Shown in pieces: positions 12,982 through 14,946 of a stretch of DNA of 14,946 bases. The DNA lies in NCBI GenBank assembly GCA_027080445.1, contig JALWRY010000336.1, positions 1 to 14,946 on the forward strand, read 5' to 3'. The stretch is from Thiohalobacter sp. GTDB lineage: Bacteria; Pseudomonadota; Gammaproteobacteria; DSM-19610. The notes below the pieces were generated by a model that saw only the letters and a list, made by a program, of their open reading frames with translations, made no database searches and was not told the DNA's origin. How positions within the stretch are numbered: position 1 is the stretch's first letter; each line of letters starts with the position of its first letter. Position numbers and translations under genes: made by a program.

Positions 12982-14946
12982 TCAAGTCTTTTTACCGCCA
13001 GCGAAATAGGTCAGCCAGCGGCCGCGTTTCTTTTCCATCGCCTGACCGGGTACCGGTTGCACGGCATTGAACTGCGGCGAGGTAACCTGTGGTTCGCCGG
13101 GCTCGGCCGGGTAGATGCGTACCTGAACATCGTACCAGCCTGCCTGGCCAGTCACCGGGTCGGAGTTGGAGAGGTGTTCGCCGTACTCGCAAGGCGGCAA
13201 CTCTTCGCTGATCACATGGTTCAGGAGGAAACCCTGTTTCGATTCGTTGGCGTCGGCATCCAGGCCCCAGGCGCCGGGTCCCTTGCCGATGGCGTTCCAG
13301 GTCCATACCGTGCCGGGTTCCACCGCTTCGGAGTGACGGCACAGGCAGCGTACTTTCCCGTGCATGGATTCGAGCCACATCCAGCCGCCATCCTCGATGC
13401 CGGCTTCGCTGGCCGTTTTCGTATTCACGTACAGGTAGTTATAGGTATGGATCTGGCGCAGCCAGGCATTCTGGGAATCCCAGGAGTGATACATCGCCAT
13501 CGGGCGCTGGGTGATGGCATTGAGCGGGTACTTGCGCAGGTCGGAGGCCTGCGATTCAAGCGGCTGCGAGTAGAAGGGCAGTGGATCGAAATGTGTCTCA
13601 ATGCGTTTGCGCAGGTGATCCGGCGGCTGTTTGCCGTCCGATTTGCCTTGTGCGGCCAGCCGAAACTTCTGCAGTACTTCGGAATAGATATGAATGTTGA
13701 TCGGCTCGACGTAACGCGTCAGCGCGTGACGTTTCGACCATTCCAGGTAACCCTGGTTCCAGTTACGCATGTACTGGTAGGACTTGGGCAATTCGTAGTG
13801 GAAGACGCAGTTGTTCTTCTCGTACATTTCCCACTGCTTGGGATTGGGTTCACCCTTCATGAATTTCTCGCCGCCCTTGCCACGCCAGCCGGCCAGGAAG
13901 CCGATGCCGGAACCGGGGGCGGTTTCATAGTTGATCACGAAATCCGGGTAGTCGCGGAACTTGCGGCTGCCATCGGCATTGGTGAAAGCCGGCAGTTTGA
14001 GGCGCGAGCCCAGTTCGATAATGACATCCTGGAACGGTTTGCAGTCACCTTTGGGGGGTACAACCGGGATACGCACCGAGTCCACCGGGCCGTCAAACTC
14101 GGAAATCGGCCGGTCGAGCATGGACATGCAGTCGTGGCGTTCCAGGTAGGTGGTGTCCGGTAACACCAGGTCGGCATAGGCGACCATTTCCGACTGGAAA
14201 GCGTCGGCGACAATCAGGAACGGGATCTTGTACTGGCCATCCTCGTCCCGGTCGTTGAGCATCTTGCGTACTTCGCTGGTGTTCATGGAAGAATTCCACG
14301 CCATGTTGGCCATGAAAATCATCAGGGTATCGATCCGGTAGGGATCGCCGCGCCAGGCATTGGTGATGGCGTTGTGCATCATGCCGTGCACGGACAGTGG
14401 ATATTCCCAGGAAAAAGCCTTGTCCAGACGCACCGGGCTGCCATCGTCATTGACGAACAGGTCATCCGGGTCGGCGGGCCAGCCCAGCGGCATGCCGTCC
14501 AGGGGTGTGTTTGGTTTTACCGCGCGCGGATCATTCGGCGTTTTCGCGCAGGGCGGAATCGGGCGCGGGAACGGCGCCTTGTGGCGGAAACCGCCGGGCC
14601 GGTCAATAGTGCCGAGGATACTCATTAATATAGACATGGCGCGGATGGTATGGAACCCGTTGGAGTGTGCCGCGAGTCCGCGCATGGCATGGAAGGCGAC
14701 CGGGTTGCCGGTGACCGATTCGTGCTCATTGCCCCAGGTGTCGGTCCAGGGGATCGGCAGCTCGATCTTTTCATCCCGTGCGGTGATGCCCATTTCGTGC
14801 GCCAGGCGCTTGATGGTGTGTTCCGGGATGCCGGTGATGCTGGATGCCCACTCGGCGGTGTATTCCTTGACGCGGTCCACCAGCAACTGGAAAGCCGGTT
14901 TGACCGGCGTGCCGTCATCGAGGGTGAACTCACCCAGGAAGTAGGG
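12982..14946 (-). CDS. soeA: Molybdopterin subunit of sulfite dehydrogenase, SoeA, C-terminal part
   Basis: The frame is open to the window edge, giving 654 residues of a DMSO-reductase-superfamily molybdopterin oxidoreductase; the N-terminal part with the first Fe-S cluster lies outside. Visible are a middle catalytic region with GNPVAFHAMRGLAAHSNG and ILGTIDRPGGF, a segment FMANMAWNSSMNT, an AYADLVLPDTTYLERHD stretch typical of these enzymes (substrate-domain AD-hVLPxxxhhE motif), and a C-terminal molybdopterin-dinucleotide-binding domain containing PMAMYHSWDSQNAWLRQIH and a late WYDVQVRIYP. SoeABC oxidises sulfite to sulfate at the cytoplasmic face and reduces quinone. Assignment is from resemblance to the SoeA branch, the SoeB/SoeC partners and the sulfur context; thiosulfate, polysulfide or tetrathionate reductases are the alternatives. 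The stop is TGA at 12982-12984, next to repeat copy B. Confidence 0.88.
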   Translation of the reverse strand, partial: PYFLGEFTLDDGTPVKPAFQLLVDRVKEYTAEWASSITGIPEHTIKRLAHEMGITARDEKIELPIPWTDTWGNEHESVTGNPVAFHAMRGLAAHSNGFHTIRAMSILMSILGTIDRPGGFRHKAPFPRPIPPCAKTPNDPRAVKPNTPLDGMPLGWPADPDDLFVNDDGSPVRLDKAFSWEYPLSVHGMMHNAITNAWRGDPYRIDTLMIFMANMAWNSSMNTSEVRKMLNDRDEDGQYKIPFLIVADAFQSEMVAYADLVLPDTTYLERHDCMSMLDRPISEFDGPVDSVRIPVVPPKGDCKPFQDVIIELGSRLKLPAFTNADGSRKFRDYPDFVINYETAPGSGIGFLAGWRGKGGEKFMKGEPNPKQWEMYEKNNCVFHYELPKSYQYMRNWNQGYLEWSKRHALTRYVEPINIHIYSEVLQKFRLAAQGKSDGKQPPDHLRKRIETHFDPLPFYSQPLESQASDLRKYPLNAITQRPMAMYHSWDSQNAWLRQIHTYNYLYVNTKTASEAGIEDGGWMWLESMHGKVRCLCRHSEAVEPGTVWTWNAIGKGPGAWGLDADANESKQGFLLNHVISEELPPCEYGEHLSNSDPVTGQAGWYDVQVRIYPAEPGEPQVTSPQFNAVQPVPGQAMEKKRGRWLTYFAGGKKT

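Noticed and set aside
12879..13070. A short plus-strand frame (63 codons) starting inside repeat B
   Set aside because: It runs from the repeat into the complement of soeA; this is repeat sequence read by chance, not a gene.
12952..14163. A 403-codon open frame on the plus strand opposite soeA
   Set aside because: It lies wholly over soeA and part of repeat B, has no recognisable domain, and its composition is what the complement of a GC-rich coding frame gives. The minus-strand frame is a clear molybdoenzyme.

Overview
The window reads as chromosomal DNA from a sulfur-oxidising gammaproteobacterium, most like the Chromatiales or related thiotrophs. The grounds are gene order (tsaD, plsY, folB, folK, cca and uppP close together, as is common in Gammaproteobacteria), fairly high GC, a DsrC/TusE-family protein, and a three-gene cluster matching the membrane-bound sulfite dehydrogenase SoeABC. 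This placement is inference from gene content; no rRNA or other taxonomic marker is present. No phage, plasmid, CRISPR, tRNA or rRNA sequence was seen, and no gene-free stretch exceeds 300 bases.

Left part (1-4906): the 3' end of tsaD (tRNA t6A synthesis) converges on a small DsrC/TusE-like gene and plsY (phospholipid synthesis), both on the minus strand. Divergent from plsY runs a plus-strand run of folB and folK (folate), a MidA/NDUFAF7-family methyltransferase and uppP (undecaprenyl-pyrophosphate recycling). A palindromic repeat closes this block.

Middle (4907-9017): a minus-strand run of slt (lytic transglycosylase), an NDUFA9-like NAD(P)-binding protein and cca (CCA addition to tRNA). 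The last two overlap by 4 bases.

Right part (9087-14946): a plus-strand TauE/SafE-type exporter gene converges on a minus-strand series soeA (5' end outside the window), soeB, soeC and moaA. This makes a plausible sulfite-handling unit: a molybdoenzyme that oxidises sulfite and passes electrons through Fe-S clusters to the quinone pool, the enzyme for the first step of molybdenum cofactor synthesis, and an exporter family known to move sulfite or organosulfonates. A near-consensus FNR/Anr box lies upstream of moaA.

The least expected signal is a set of four short palindromic repeats. They share outer and inner terminal motifs but have two different cores. Each sits exactly at or within about 16 bases of the stop codon of a minus-strand gene (plsY, cca, soeC, soeA). 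One supplies the plsY stop codon and another separates soeA from soeB. Protein-level oddities are a DsrC-like protein that keeps CysB but lacks the C-terminal CysA, an UppP with replaced motif residues, and a Cca whose HD phosphohydrolase motif has decayed.
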